Source of the DNA: Ruegeria arenilitoris
GTDB lineage: Bacteria; Pseudomonadota; Alphaproteobacteria; Rhodobacterales; Rhodobacteraceae
Direction of reading: 5' to 3'
DNA: 64,000 nt
Assembly (NCBI RefSeq): GCF_013032855.1
Contig: NZ_WQDA01000005.1
Span: 62,001 to 126,000 of the forward strand
Shown in pieces: positions 8,594 through 17,018 of this stretch. Each line of letters opens with the position of its first letter. Position 1 is the stretch's first letter. Position numbers and translations under genes: made by a program. Below the pieces are notes generated by a model. The model saw only the letters and a list, made by a program, of their open reading frames with translations. It searched no databases and had not been told where the DNA came from.

Positions 8594-9238
8594 ATGGTCT
8601 ACATCAAATGGGCGTTCATCCTGATTTTCTGGATCACGCTGGGTGCGATCCTGCAATACTCGCTGCCGCAGCACGACATTGTCCGCATCGTAAACACCTA
8701 CGAAGAGCGGCAGGATCTGACGGATTGGACCCGCATTTTCTGGTCCGAGCCCGATGATCAGTCGACCAGCCTTTCGAACCGCGATGTGCAGTTCATCCAA
8801 GCCGTGCGGGCGAACGGCAAGCCGATCGTCTATCGGAACGAAGATACCAGCTGGGGCTGGCCACCCTATTTTAAGTTCGATACCGCCAACCTTTACACCG
8901 AAGCCAACGACGCGATCTCGGACAAGGATGATCCGGATTGGGTTGTCGTGACCCACTACGGCTGGCGCAACGAGTTTCTGTCGATCTTCCCGAATGCCAT
9001 CTTCATCAAACATGTCGAAGGACCGGATGTCCGCATCATTCCCTGGTTCAACATCATTTTCCTGACCGTTTTTTTTGCCATCGTCTGGGCGCTTTGGGTG
9101 CGTTGGCGCAGGTTCCGCGAAGCCCGCATCGACCCCATGCTTGAAAGCGTCGAGGATGGTCTCTACGCCGCTGGGGATGCGATCGACGAACGAAGGTCCA
9201 GCTTCCGGCGCTGGCTGGACAGTTGGAAGTCAAAATAG
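8594..9238 (+). CDS. DUF1523 family membrane protein
   Basis: 214 residues from the ATG at 8594 (GAGG 8 bases upstream; a TTG two codons earlier is less likely). The N-terminal membrane segment (IKWAFILIFWITLGAILQY) is followed by the family hallmark LPQHDIVRIV and the conserved NRDVQFIQ, VYRNEDTSWGWPPYFKFD and WVVVTHYGWRNEFLSIFPNA blocks. A second membrane segment (about residues 146-168) is followed by a basic cytoplasmic tail. The large middle part should be periplasmic. DUF1523 is a widespread Rhodobacterales family without a known function. As last gene of the eight-gene run it ends 50 bases before the convergent flgI. Confidence 0.85.
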   Translation: MVYIKWAFILIFWITLGAILQYSLPQHDIVRIVNTYEERQDLTDWTRIFWSEPDDQSTSLSNRDVQFIQAVRANGKPIVYRNEDTSWGWPPYFKFDTANLYTEANDAISDKDDPDWVVVTHYGWRNEFLSIFPNAIFIKHVEGPDVRIIPWFNIIFLTVFFAIVWALWVRWRRFREARIDPMLESVEDGLYAAGDAIDERRSSFRRWLDSWKSK

Positions 9239-9288
9239 AACGGAACCGGGAATTTGTCCGAAAGTCGGCTTCCTGCCTATGCGGACCG

Positions 9289-10383
9289 CTATCTGACGAC
9301 AAACTCGGCGTGAAGGGCTCCGGCGGCTTTGATGGTTTTGAGAATGTCGATCATATCCCGCGGGGACACGCCCAACGCGTTCAGGCCGGCAACCACCTGC
9401 GACAGCGTCGTCGCTTCGGGGATTTCTGCCAACCCGGTGCCGGCGTCCTCCTCAATCCCTGCGATGGTTCGCGGCACAACAACGGTCTCCCCTCTGGCAA
9501 AGGGGTTGGGCTGAACGGCGATCGGAGATTCCTCTACCCGAAGTGTCAGGTTGCCTTGAGAAACCGCGACACGTGAAATTCGGACCTCCTGCCCCATGAC
9601 GATCGTGCCGGAGCGCTGATCAACAACCACACGAGCCTTGGTTTCGGGTTCAATCAGGATGTTTTCGATCCGGCCGATCGCATGCGCGGTGGAAGGGGCC
9701 CGCGTTTCCGGGATGCTCAATTCCACCGTGCCCGAGTCGCGCATGACTGCAACGGCGCGATTGAACTCGCGATTGATGGCCGCTTCGATCCGGCCTGCGG
9801 TCGTAAAGTCCGGCTCGCGCAGGGCCAACCGCAATTGGGAAAGGCCTGACAGTTCAAAATCGATCTCCTGCTCGACCCGGGCCCCGGCGGGGATGACACC
9901 GGATGTCGGGACCCCTTGAACAACCGATGCAGCGTCACCTTCGGCGACTGCACCGCCTGCCAGAACGGTTCCCTGCGCAACTGCGTAGATCTGCCCATCC
10001 GCGGCGTTCAACGGTGTCATGACGAGCGTGCCGCCCAGCAGGCTTTTGGAATCTCCGATCGCCGAAACGGTCACATCGATCTGCCCGCCCACCCTCGCAA
10101 AGGGCGGAAGGGTGGCGGTGACAAGAACGGCGGCGACGTTCTTGGGGCGAAAGTCCTCGCCAGTGACGTTTACACCCAACCGTTCCAGTATGTTCGACAT
10201 GATTTCTTCGGTGAACGGAGAATTGCGCAGCCCGTCACCGGTTCCGTTCAGTCCAACGACAAGGCCATATCCCACGAGGTCATTGCCGCGCACACCGTCA
10301 AAATTCACTAGATCCTTGAGCCGGACAGCCCCGGAAACCGCCACCGAAGGCAGCATGATCAGAAGGAAGGCCAGAAGTCTCAT
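9289..10383 (-). CDS. flgI: Flagellar P-ring protein FlgI
   Basis: Forms the peptidoglycan-associated P ring that bushes the rod. 364 residues with a cleavable signal peptide (MRLLAFLLIMLPSVAVSGAVR) and the family start RLKDLVNFDGVRGNDLVGYG and LVVGLNGTGDGLRNSPFTEE, with the C-terminal block LSQVVAGLNALGVSPRDMIDIL. The ATG overlaps the stop of flgL (ATGA), so the two are translated together. It is the last gene of the leftward flgE-flgK-flgL-flgI run. Confidence 0.97.
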   Translation of the reverse strand: MRLLAFLLIMLPSVAVSGAVRLKDLVNFDGVRGNDLVGYGLVVGLNGTGDGLRNSPFTEEIMSNILERLGVNVTGEDFRPKNVAAVLVTATLPPFARVGGQIDVTVSAIGDSKSLLGGTLVMTPLNAADGQIYAVAQGTVLAGGAVAEGDAASVVQGVPTSGVIPAGARVEQEIDFELSGLSQLRLALREPDFTTAGRIEAAINREFNRAVAVMRDSGTVELSIPETRAPSTAHAIGRIENILIEPETKARVVVDQRSGTIVMGQEVRISRVAVSQGNLTLRVEESPIAVQPNPFARGETVVVPRTIAGIEEDAGTGLAEIPEATTLSQVVAGLNALGVSPRDMIDILKTIKAAGALHAEFVVR

Positions 10384-11387
10384 CTCAGGAAATTCACCAA
10401 TGATAGGGTCGAGTTGCGGACAGTGACCGAATAGAGGCTTTCGAGCTGGAACTGCACGGTCTGCAGGTGTGCCGCAGTTTCGTAGGGATCGGCGGCGACA
10501 AGTTCGTTGCGCGCGTATTCAAAACTGGTCCTGGCCGCCGCATTTCGTGTTTCGGCCTGTTCGATGCGGGCTTGCACCGCTCCGATCTGAGCGCGCATCG
10601 TCACGACGTCATCCTTGGTGTTGGCCAGAGCCACGCCCAGATCGGTGAACAAGGCAGTCTGCAGGTCTGGCGGCCATCCCAGCGCGCCCTCCGTCGCCAA
10701 GGCCGCAAGCGCGACATCACGTAATCCATCCCGAAGTTTCGGATCATTGGCCGTGAACTGCATGTTCACCCGCTCGGTCTCCGAAATCTGCATTGGTACG
10801 AGGGTCGTGTTGGACCCGTTGTACATGACTGCCTCGAATCCGGCAGGATCATTGAACCAATCTTCGGCCGCTTGGCGAATATCGGTCAGGGTTGTCAGCC
10901 CTGCCAATTCGGTTCGCAGCGCAGCCAGTAGCGTGTCCGTCGACTTCAACGGAGAGGTGTCCGTGGCGGTTCCCGCGAACAAGCTGCGGCCACCGACCCG
11001 CGTGTTCAGTGAAGAAATCATCGTGTCCAGTTCGTTGCGCGCCTGAGCCGAGGCCTGAGCATGCGAAGTCGCTTGGTTGGACGTCCCAAACGCGAGCAGA
11101 GAAGCCGAAACCTCGCCGATCGAGGTCTCAAATGTCTCGAGACTGATCTGAATGGCATCAGCAAACAGATTTGCCTCGGCGGTCGCCGTAGAGAAGGCGT
11201 CCAGCTGTGCAATTTTTCGATCCAGGTCCAGCAGATGCGAGTAATCGCCACTGAGACGCCCAGAAATGTCAGCGGTTTGACCCGTAGACATTTCATAGGA
11301 CAGGGTTTCGATCTGCGTTTTGATCTCGGTGCTGCGCGCACGCAAGGTCAGACCGCGGGCCAGATCACCAATCGAGTTCAAGGTCAT
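10380..11387 (-). CDS. flgL: Flagellar hook-filament junction protein FlgL
   Basis: 335 residues. N-terminal flagellin-like helical region (SIGDLARGLTLRARSTEIKTQ) and C-terminal helical region (LQTVQFQLESLYSVTVRNST), the two ends that pack like flagellin in the junction. The middle carries the variable part (TRVGGRSLFAGTATDTSPL). It lies between flgK (2 bases upstream) and flgI (overlap of 4 bases), the usual place for FlgL (HAP3), which joins hook-associated FlgK to the filament outside the cell. FliC itself is not encoded in the window; the position directly after flgK and the length argue for FlgL rather than a flagellin. Confidence 0.9.
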   Translation of the reverse strand: MTLNSIGDLARGLTLRARSTEIKTQIETLSYEMSTGQTADISGRLSGDYSHLLDLDRKIAQLDAFSTATAEANLFADAIQISLETFETSIGEVSASLLAFGTSNQATSHAQASAQARNELDTMISSLNTRVGGRSLFAGTATDTSPLKSTDTLLAALRTELAGLTTLTDIRQAAEDWFNDPAGFEAVMYNGSNTTLVPMQISETERVNMQFTANDPKLRDGLRDVALAALATEGALGWPPDLQTALFTDLGVALANTKDDVVTMRAQIGAVQARIEQAETRNAAARTSFEYARNELVAADPYETAAHLQTVQFQLESLYSVTVRNSTLSLVNFLR

Positions 11388-11389
11388 GG

Positions 11390-12835
11390 TTACATCCTCA
11401 GCAGCAAATCCATCAATTCGTCGACAACGGTGACGATCCGCGCATTGGCGGCATAGGCCTGTTCAATCTGCATCATGCGCTGCAATTCGGTGTCACTGTC
11501 CACGCCTTGCTCGGCCACTAACTGTTCCATTTGGAGTTGCGCGTTGGATGCGTAGCTTTGGCGTGATTGAGCGGTATGGGCAGCTGTGCCAGCTTTGGAC
11601 AAAAGCGCCGCCGACACCTCACTGGCCCGCAGGGCCCCTGTGCCGAAAGCTGGGGCAGGGCGCGGCGTGGTCAATACGGCGCCAAAAGCCTGCAGCTGGG
11701 TTGCCTCGCCGGGGTCGTTGGGTGCAACGGCTCCCAACCCCGCGCGCAGTTTCCAACTGTCGCCGCCGGCATCTGGATCGACAATCGGGTTGAGCTCAAG
11801 ACGGGACGCGAGCCCCGCCGGCGCCGCGGCATCGAAACGCGAACCGGCATCGGTGAACAAGCCTGGATCAGTCGGCATCGCGGTCGGGTCCAGGCCGGCA
11901 GTTTCGAACCGTTCGATCAGATCGCGCGCAACTGCGTCCAGGTCCTCATGCGCGTCGATGGCCAACACGTCGCGAATGTCAAACTGGGCTGCCAGAGCGC
12001 CGCCGCGGATATGTGCGGAATCACCGGATGTGCGGACTGGCCGTCCATTGAGTTCGAGCCCGGACAGCAGTCCGTTTCCTACGGTCATGTGCGGTTTGGT
12101 ATTACCGGTGACCGAGAACGCGAACTCTGCGGCTGATCCTTCTAGAAGTATCAGCCCACCGTCGGAGTACAGCGAGACGCGGTTGTTGTCGCGCGCCACG
12201 ACATTGACCGGAACCAGCTGGTTGACTTGGTCAATGAGAACCTGGCGTTGATCCAGCAACCCATTGATATCGCCGCCCGCGTTCTCAACAGCCGGGATCT
12301 TGGCATTCAACGCTTCGATATCTTTCAGGTTTGTATTCAGTGTTTCGACATACGTCCCGATTGTTCGGTCCGCGTCAGAACGCATCTTGCTGAGGCCGTC
12401 GGACGCCTTATTCAAATCGGCAACCAGATCCCCAGCTGCGCGCGCCGCCAGATCCAGACGCTCGACCGAGCCGGGATTGCTTGCGGCCGTGATCAAGCTG
12501 TTCTCGAATGCGCTCAAAGATACCGCGATCGATCTGCCGTCATCGGGGGTACCGACCAATGCTTCGAATTGCGAGTAAAACTCCGAGATTGCCGAGGCCG
12601 CCGCGTTATCCGCCGTTGCCGCGCGCAGGTTCGCCATCAGAACAGGATCTTGATGGCGGGTGATTCCCACGACCCTGACGCCGTTGCCGGAAATAGAGTT
12701 GGTGGTCAGCTCCAACGTCCGCTTGGCGTAGCCGGGCGTCAGCGCATTGGCTATGTTGCCCGAGACGACGGCGGCGCCGCGGCTTGCCGCGCCCAGCCCA
12801 CCCAGCGCGTTATTCAGGGCCGTTGACATGCTCAT
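11390..12835 (-). CDS. flgK: Flagellar hook-associated protein FlgK
   Basis: 481 residues. The N-terminal rod/hook motif (AASRGAAVVSGNIANALTPGYAKRT) and the C-terminal block (DTELQRMMQIEQAYAANARIV, then DELMDLLLRM) are those of FlgK (HAP1), which caps the hook and receives FlgL. An AAAGGA site precedes the ATG; the next in-frame ATG two codons on is also possible. It follows flgE by 32 bases. Confidence 0.95.
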   Translation of the reverse strand: MSMSTALNNALGGLGAASRGAAVVSGNIANALTPGYAKRTLELTTNSISGNGVRVVGITRHQDPVLMANLRAATADNAAASAISEFYSQFEALVGTPDDGRSIAVSLSAFENSLITAASNPGSVERLDLAARAAGDLVADLNKASDGLSKMRSDADRTIGTYVETLNTNLKDIEALNAKIPAVENAGGDINGLLDQRQVLIDQVNQLVPVNVVARDNNRVSLYSDGGLILLEGSAAEFAFSVTGNTKPHMTVGNGLLSGLELNGRPVRTSGDSAHIRGGALAAQFDIRDVLAIDAHEDLDAVARDLIERFETAGLDPTAMPTDPGLFTDAGSRFDAAAPAGLASRLELNPIVDPDAGGDSWKLRAGLGAVAPNDPGEATQLQAFGAVLTTPRPAPAFGTGALRASEVSAALLSKAGTAAHTAQSRQSYASNAQLQMEQLVAEQGVDSDTELQRMMQIEQAYAANARIVTVVDELMDLLLRM

Positions 12836-12867
12836 GAGGCCGTTCCTTTCCGCTTTGCAGGTTCAGA

Positions 12868-14163
12868 TCAGCGCTTGATGTTGGTTGTTTCCTGCAACAT
12901 CTCGTCGACTGTCTGGATTACCTTTGCGCTTGACGAATAGGCGCGCTGGGTTTGGATCATCGACGTCAGTTCAGTCGCAACGTCGGTCGTCGACTCTTCG
13001 CGCGCGAAGGAAATCAATTCGCCCGTCGGACCTTCGCCGGCATCCCACAGGAAATAAGTTCCACTGTCGCGAGACGGCGCATATGTCTGGCTGTCGAGTG
13101 CGGTCAGCCCATTCGGGTTGGGGACGTCCGCCAGCGGTATCTGGTACATCCGACGGGTGACGCCCGTGTCATACAGCGCGTAGACGTATCCGTTTTCATC
13201 GACCTGAACGCTGGACATGGTCCCGACTGCGGATCCGTCCCGGGTGATCGAAACCGGCGCAAACGTGTCGGACAGTTGAGTGATTCCATCGCTGTCACCG
13301 ATCAGACCGATATTGACCTCCATCGGGCCGCCGGCGACGTTGACGACAAAGCTGCCGGTGGTCGGATCATAGGTGCCACCGGACACGGTGGTCACACTTG
13401 CAAGGGTACCGCCTGCGGTTCTGCTGTCCGTAAATGTCAGCGTATATTCACCGATCACGGCACCGCCCGAAGCGGAGTCGCGCAAGATCATCGTCCATTC
13501 GTTGCTGGACCCGGCGGCCGGCACCGTCGGGACAAGCTCGATATCGACATTCTCGGGTTTGCCCAAATTGTCGAAATATTCGACGGACAAGGGCTGCGTG
13601 TCACCAGGTGCGCCGGCATCGGTGGCCGTGGCGGGCAGGTTCATGCGCAGGTTCATTGCGGTGGTCGGCGAGCCGGACAATTGATTGACGCTGAGTTGAA
13701 CCGGCTGCAACGCTGCGGGTGTGTCGCGCGAAACGTTGGGAATGGACCCATCGGCGTTGGCGGGCCAGCCCAGCAGCACAAGTCCGGACTCGGTAACCAG
13801 ATACCCTTCCGCATTGGTTCGGAAGGATCCGGTGGTGGTCAGAAGCATTTCGTTTGAATCGGTTCCAATCTGGGAACTTGGGCGAACCGGCAGCATGCCC
13901 CGGCCGCGCACGGCCAGGTCGGTTGAGTTGTTGGTGGTAACCAGCGAGCCACGCTGATCGATCAGTCGCTGGCTGGTGGTCCGGACGCCGCCCGCCGAAT
14001 AGCTTCCGCCCTGGCCCGACGTCACCATCGAATGAAAATCCGTCTCAACCCGCTTGTAACCGTAGGTCGAAGAGTTGGCGATATTGTCCGATATGGTCGC
14101 CAACCTGTTCGCGTTGGCCTTCAAGCTGGCCACACCGGCATTCAGCGAAGAGGAAATTGTCAT
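12868..14163 (-). CDS. flgE: Flagellar hook protein FlgE
   Basis: 431 residues from the ATG at 14163 (AAGGG site upstream; an earlier in-frame ATG would add 12 residues unlike the family). The N-terminal motif is SSLNAGVASLKANANRLATI followed by SDNIANSSTYGYKR, and the C-terminus is SFAREESTTDVATELTSMIQ and TVDEMLQETTNIKR, both diagnostic of hook proteins. It forms the curved hook outside the cell. A CtrA-like box lies 55-69 bases upstream of the start, so expression is probably under the CtrA cell-cycle regulator. flgD and fliK, needed to build and measure the hook, are not in this window. Confidence 0.95.
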   Translation of the reverse strand: MTISSSLNAGVASLKANANRLATISDNIANSSTYGYKRVETDFHSMVTSGQGGSYSAGGVRTTSQRLIDQRGSLVTTNNSTDLAVRGRGMLPVRPSSQIGTDSNEMLLTTTGSFRTNAEGYLVTESGLVLLGWPANADGSIPNVSRDTPAALQPVQLSVNQLSGSPTTAMNLRMNLPATATDAGAPGDTQPLSVEYFDNLGKPENVDIELVPTVPAAGSSNEWTMILRDSASGGAVIGEYTLTFTDSRTAGGTLASVTTVSGGTYDPTTGSFVVNVAGGPMEVNIGLIGDSDGITQLSDTFAPVSITRDGSAVGTMSSVQVDENGYVYALYDTGVTRRMYQIPLADVPNPNGLTALDSQTYAPSRDSGTYFLWDAGEGPTGELISFAREESTTDVATELTSMIQTQRAYSSSAKVIQTVDEMLQETTNIKR

Positions 14164-14217
14164 CGGCACGCCCTTCTGTTGCGTAAATCGTTCCCGCAAC
14201 AGCTAACGCGCTGGGCC

Positions 14218-14232
14218 TTAACAGCGCGCTAA
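14218..14232 (-). promoter_or_regulatory. CtrA-like box upstream of flgE
   Basis: TTAA-N7-CTAA on the + strand (read leftward TTAG-N7-TTAA), 7 of 8 matches to the CtrA consensus TTAA-N7-TTAA. It sits in the flgE-motB gap within promoter distance of flgE, and is nested in a larger inverted repeat (GCGCTG at 14208-14213 with CAGCGC at 14222-14227). Confidence 0.5.
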
Positions 14233-14260
14233 CAAGTAAAATGCCAGATATCCTCCGATC

Positions 14261-15100
14261 TCAGGGATTGCGCAGAAACACGATCTCGATCCGGTTGTTG
14301 CGGGCCGCCATCGGGTTTTTCACCGCCAGCTTGCGATCGGCATGACCCGTGACCCGTTCAAGCCGTTTGGCGCCGACCCCCTTGTCCTGAAGCATCTGCC
14401 GTACCACCTGCGCGCGCGAAGTCGACAGATCCCACGACGGATTTCGGGCCAGAACCACCGGAGAGGAATGCACGTGACCCTCGACCGAGATGGAATTCAT
14501 CACCATGTCCGATGAACGTGCAACCAGCAGTACCAGTGCACGCATCATCTGCGTTGGAGAATCGGAACCTCTCTCGAACAACGGCTCATCTTCGGTATCG
14601 AACAGCTCGACGATCAGACCCTCGTCCGTCACTCGAGTGACAATATGCTTCAAGGCCTTTTGGGACACCATGCTTTCGCCGGAGCGCCCCAGCAGCCGAG
14701 CCTCGAGAGACGAGAAGTCTTCGAACGCGCCGCGCCCGCCGCCATCGGCATCCACACCGGTCGATCCCCGTGCGCGTTTGGCCTCGGTCGGGTTCTTGTT
14801 CGTCGCTCCCGAGCCGTCCATCACTATGGTTTTCTCCGAGAACATATTGTCGCCCCCAAAGGCCCCGTCGCCCCCGCCGGAAACGGGATTGATCGGAATT
14901 GTCGGAGAGAAGTAGTCCGCCAAACCCTTGCGTTGCTTTTCGGTCGTTGCGTTCAGCAGCCACATCAACATGAAGAACGCCATCATGGCCGTCACGAAGT
15001 CCGCATAAGCGACCTTCCAGGCGCCGCCGTGATGGCCATCGCCACCCGAAACGCGCTTCTTCTTGATGATGATCGGCGCCGCATTTGACTGCGCACCCAT
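14261..15100 (-). CDS. motB: Flagellar motor stator protein MotB
   Basis: 279 residues. A basic N-terminus (KKKRVSGGDG) is followed by one membrane segment (about residues 35-54) that starts with the proton-binding aspartate D34 in YADFVTAMMAFFMLMWLLN. The C-terminal half is an OmpA-like peptidoglycan-binding domain (VEGHVHSS, LSTSRAQVVRQMLQDKGV, NRIEIVFLRNP). With MotA it couples proton flow to rotation. Its partner motA is not adjacent, which is unusual for the pair in many bacteria. A perfect CtrA box lies 47-61 bases upstream of its start, and an AAGGGTGG ribosome-binding site directly before the ATG. Confidence 0.95.
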   Translation of the reverse strand: MGAQSNAAPIIIKKKRVSGGDGHHGGAWKVAYADFVTAMMAFFMLMWLLNATTEKQRKGLADYFSPTIPINPVSGGGDGAFGGDNMFSEKTIVMDGSGATNKNPTEAKRARGSTGVDADGGGRGAFEDFSSLEARLLGRSGESMVSQKALKHIVTRVTDEGLIVELFDTEDEPLFERGSDSPTQMMRALVLLVARSSDMVMNSISVEGHVHSSPVVLARNPSWDLSTSRAQVVRQMLQDKGVGAKRLERVTGHADRKLAVKNPMAARNNRIEIVFLRNP

Positions 15101-15146
15101 CTAAACCACCCTTTTTCACCCACCCATTGGATTAACAGCGCGGGGA

Positions 15147-15161
15147 TTAAGGGCGGCTTAA
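15147..15161 (-). promoter_or_regulatory. CtrA box (perfect TTAA-N7-TTAA) upstream of motB
   Basis: TTAA at 15147-15150 and 15158-15161 with exactly seven bases between. It lies in the 93-base fliI-motB gap at promoter distance from the motB ATG. A further TTAA at 15132-15135 precedes it. CtrA is an established regulator of flagellar genes in alphaproteobacteria including roseobacters. Confidence 0.65.
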
Positions 15162-15193
15162 TATCTAAAACTGTTCAGACCTTTGCCGACCCA

Positions 15194-16531
15194 TCATTGG
15201 ACCATCCCGGCGCTGGCCCGGCGCAGGATGACCGAAAGGCGGTTGAAACTGTTCTGGACTCCGTCCGGATCGAGTTTGCCGAAAAAGCCATCAAGCTCGT
15301 CATGGATGCGAACCGCCTGATCCAGGAGCGGGTCCGTGCCCGGCGTGTACAGACCCGCCTTGATCATCACTTCGGACTGCTCGTAGCTTCCGACCAACCG
15401 GCGGGCTTCGGTGATCAGCTTGTTTTCCTCGGGTGTCGCCGCAGCCGGTAAAGAGCGCGAGACCGAACGGCTGAGCGCGATGGCTGGAAAGCGCCCTCGC
15501 TCGGCGATCTCGCGACTTAGCACGATATGCCCGTCAAGAACGCCGCGCAGGATGTCGGCCACCGGTTCATCCATGTCCGAACCCGCGACCAGAACGCTGA
15601 ACACGGCGGTGATGTCGCCCTGATCGGCGGTTCCCGGGCCGGCGCGTTCACAAAGGCCGGCGATCATCGGTGTGACCGAAGGCGGAAAACCCCGCAGGGA
15701 CGGGGCCTCACCCATGGCGACGGCGATCTCGCGATGCGCCTCGGCGAACCGGGTGACAGAGTCGCACAGGAACAGAACGCTCAGACCCTGATCCCGCAAA
15801 AACTCGGCCGCTGTCATCGCAGACCAGGCGCAGCGCCGGCGGGCCAGAGCTGATTGGTCGGACGTGGCCGCAACCACGATCGAGCGCCCCATACCTTCGG
15901 CGCCCAACGCCGTCTCGACGAATTCATTCACTTCGCGCCCGCGTTCGCCCACCAGCGCGACGACCACTGCATCGGCTTGCATGGATCTGGCCAGCGTTGC
16001 CAGCAAACTTGATTTTCCCACACCCGACCCCGCAAAAAGGCCGACACGCTGCCCCCGGACGATCGGAAGCAGGGTGTTCAAAATCGCCAACCCGGTGGCC
16101 ATACGGTCTCCCAGCGGTTTGCGGTCGACGGCCCGGGGGGGCGCGGACATCACGTTGCGGGCCTGCGTCCCGGGCAGAAGCGGTTTGCCGTCCAGCGGTT
16201 TGCCGAACGGATCGACCACGCGACCAAGCCAATGCAAACCGGGTGCAAAAACCGGAGTCGGCTCAAGATAGACCCTGTCCCCCAGGCGAACGCCGTCAGG
16301 GGCTGCGCCAGGCAGCATGTGAACGGCTCCGGCCTCGACCTGCAACACTTCGCCAGCCAAGGGCTGGTCGTCGCGTCGCCGCAAAATCAGATGGTCGCCG
16401 ATGCGCGCGTGTTCCGCCAGCCCTTCGACCTCGATCACCCCACCGGAAACACCCGCGACCAGACCCATGTGCCGCACTGGAGAAAGCCGTTCGAACTGGT
16501 ACTTCAGAATCGAGGGATCGAGGTCGGACAT
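15194..16531 (-). CDS. fliI: Flagellum-specific ATP synthase FliI
   Basis: Cytoplasmic ATPase of the flagellar type III export gate. 445 residues from the ATG at 16531 (GGAG 9 bases before); the reading frame stays open far upstream, but the protein family begins here. Walker A is FAGSGVGKSSLL (about 160-171), followed by an F1-beta-like module with ALVGERGREVNEF, Walker B (LFLCDSVTRFAEAHRE) and GFPPSVTPMIAGLCER. Its regulator FliH is not in the window; the candidate FliJ-like protein is encoded at 21212. It is transcribed away from flgB with an 87-base shared promoter region. Confidence 0.95.
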   Translation of the reverse strand: MSDLDPSILKYQFERLSPVRHMGLVAGVSGGVIEVEGLAEHARIGDHLILRRRDDQPLAGEVLQVEAGAVHMLPGAAPDGVRLGDRVYLEPTPVFAPGLHWLGRVVDPFGKPLDGKPLLPGTQARNVMSAPPRAVDRKPLGDRMATGLAILNTLLPIVRGQRVGLFAGSGVGKSSLLATLARSMQADAVVVALVGERGREVNEFVETALGAEGMGRSIVVAATSDQSALARRRCAWSAMTAAEFLRDQGLSVLFLCDSVTRFAEAHREIAVAMGEAPSLRGFPPSVTPMIAGLCERAGPGTADQGDITAVFSVLVAGSDMDEPVADILRGVLDGHIVLSREIAERGRFPAIALSRSVSRSLPAAATPEENKLITEARRLVGSYEQSEVMIKAGLYTPGTDPLLDQAVRIHDELDGFFGKLDPDGVQNSFNRLSVILRRASAGMVQ

Positions 16532-16580
16532 GGCGTCGGCTCCAATTGGTTTCTGAAAACGGTTTCTAAAGGAATCGGGG

Positions 16581-16595
16581 TTAAGCCTTGATTGA
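16581..16595 (+). promoter_or_regulatory. CtrA-like box between fliI and flgB
   Basis: TTAA-N7-TTGA, 7 of 8 matches to the CtrA consensus, centred in the 87-base divergent region and 24 bases upstream of the flgB ATG. It could serve either direction. Confidence 0.4.
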
Positions 16596-16618
16596 AATTG
16601 ATCGAGGGAGAAGCCCCG

Positions 16619-17008
16619 ATGTTCTCGGACCTGAACGTTTTTAAAGTTGCGTACGCCCTGGCAACCCACGCCGGACAACGGCAGGCCGTCATCTCGCGCA
16701 ACATGGCCAATGCGGATACGCCCGGCTACCTGGCTCGCGATATTGAGCCTTTCGCGGAAGCCTTTGAAAAATCCAGTGCCACCAGCGCAATGAGCGCGAC
16801 CCGCGAAGGTCATTTGAACGGCGTCGGGCCGGGGGGGATGACTTGGGCCGAACATATGCGCGGCGGCGCCGTCGATCCCAATGGCAATGGTGTTTCGCTT
16901 GAAGAAGAAATGCTGAATGCGGTCGAGGTCAAGCGACAGCATGAGCGCGCGCTGGCCATCTACAAGTCCTCGATCGGGATCCTGCGTACCAGTCTGGGCA
17001 AGGCGTGA
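16619..17008 (+). CDS. flgB: Flagellar proximal rod protein FlgB
   Basis: 129 residues. MFSDLNVFKVAYALATHAGQ followed by VISRNMANADTPGYLARDI, the rod signature with N-ANADTPGY. The start at 16619 has GGGAG upstream; a TTG nine codons earlier is in frame but unlikely. FlgB joins the MS ring to the rod in the periplasm. First gene of the rightward operon flgB-flgC-fliE-fliQ-flgF-flgG-flgA-flgH-fliL. Confidence 0.95.
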   Translation: MFSDLNVFKVAYALATHAGQRQAVISRNMANADTPGYLARDIEPFAEAFEKSSATSAMSATREGHLNGVGPGGMTWAEHMRGGAVDPNGNGVSLEEEMLNAVEVKRQHERALAIYKSSIGILRTSLGKA

Positions 17009-17018
17009 GGAGGCCGTC

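Noticed and set aside
2155..9238. Reading the operon as a phage defence system
   Set aside because: No nuclease, TIR, methylase, toxin or other effector is encoded, and there are no mobile-element marks next to it. A remodelling or envelope role fits better, though defence is not excluded.
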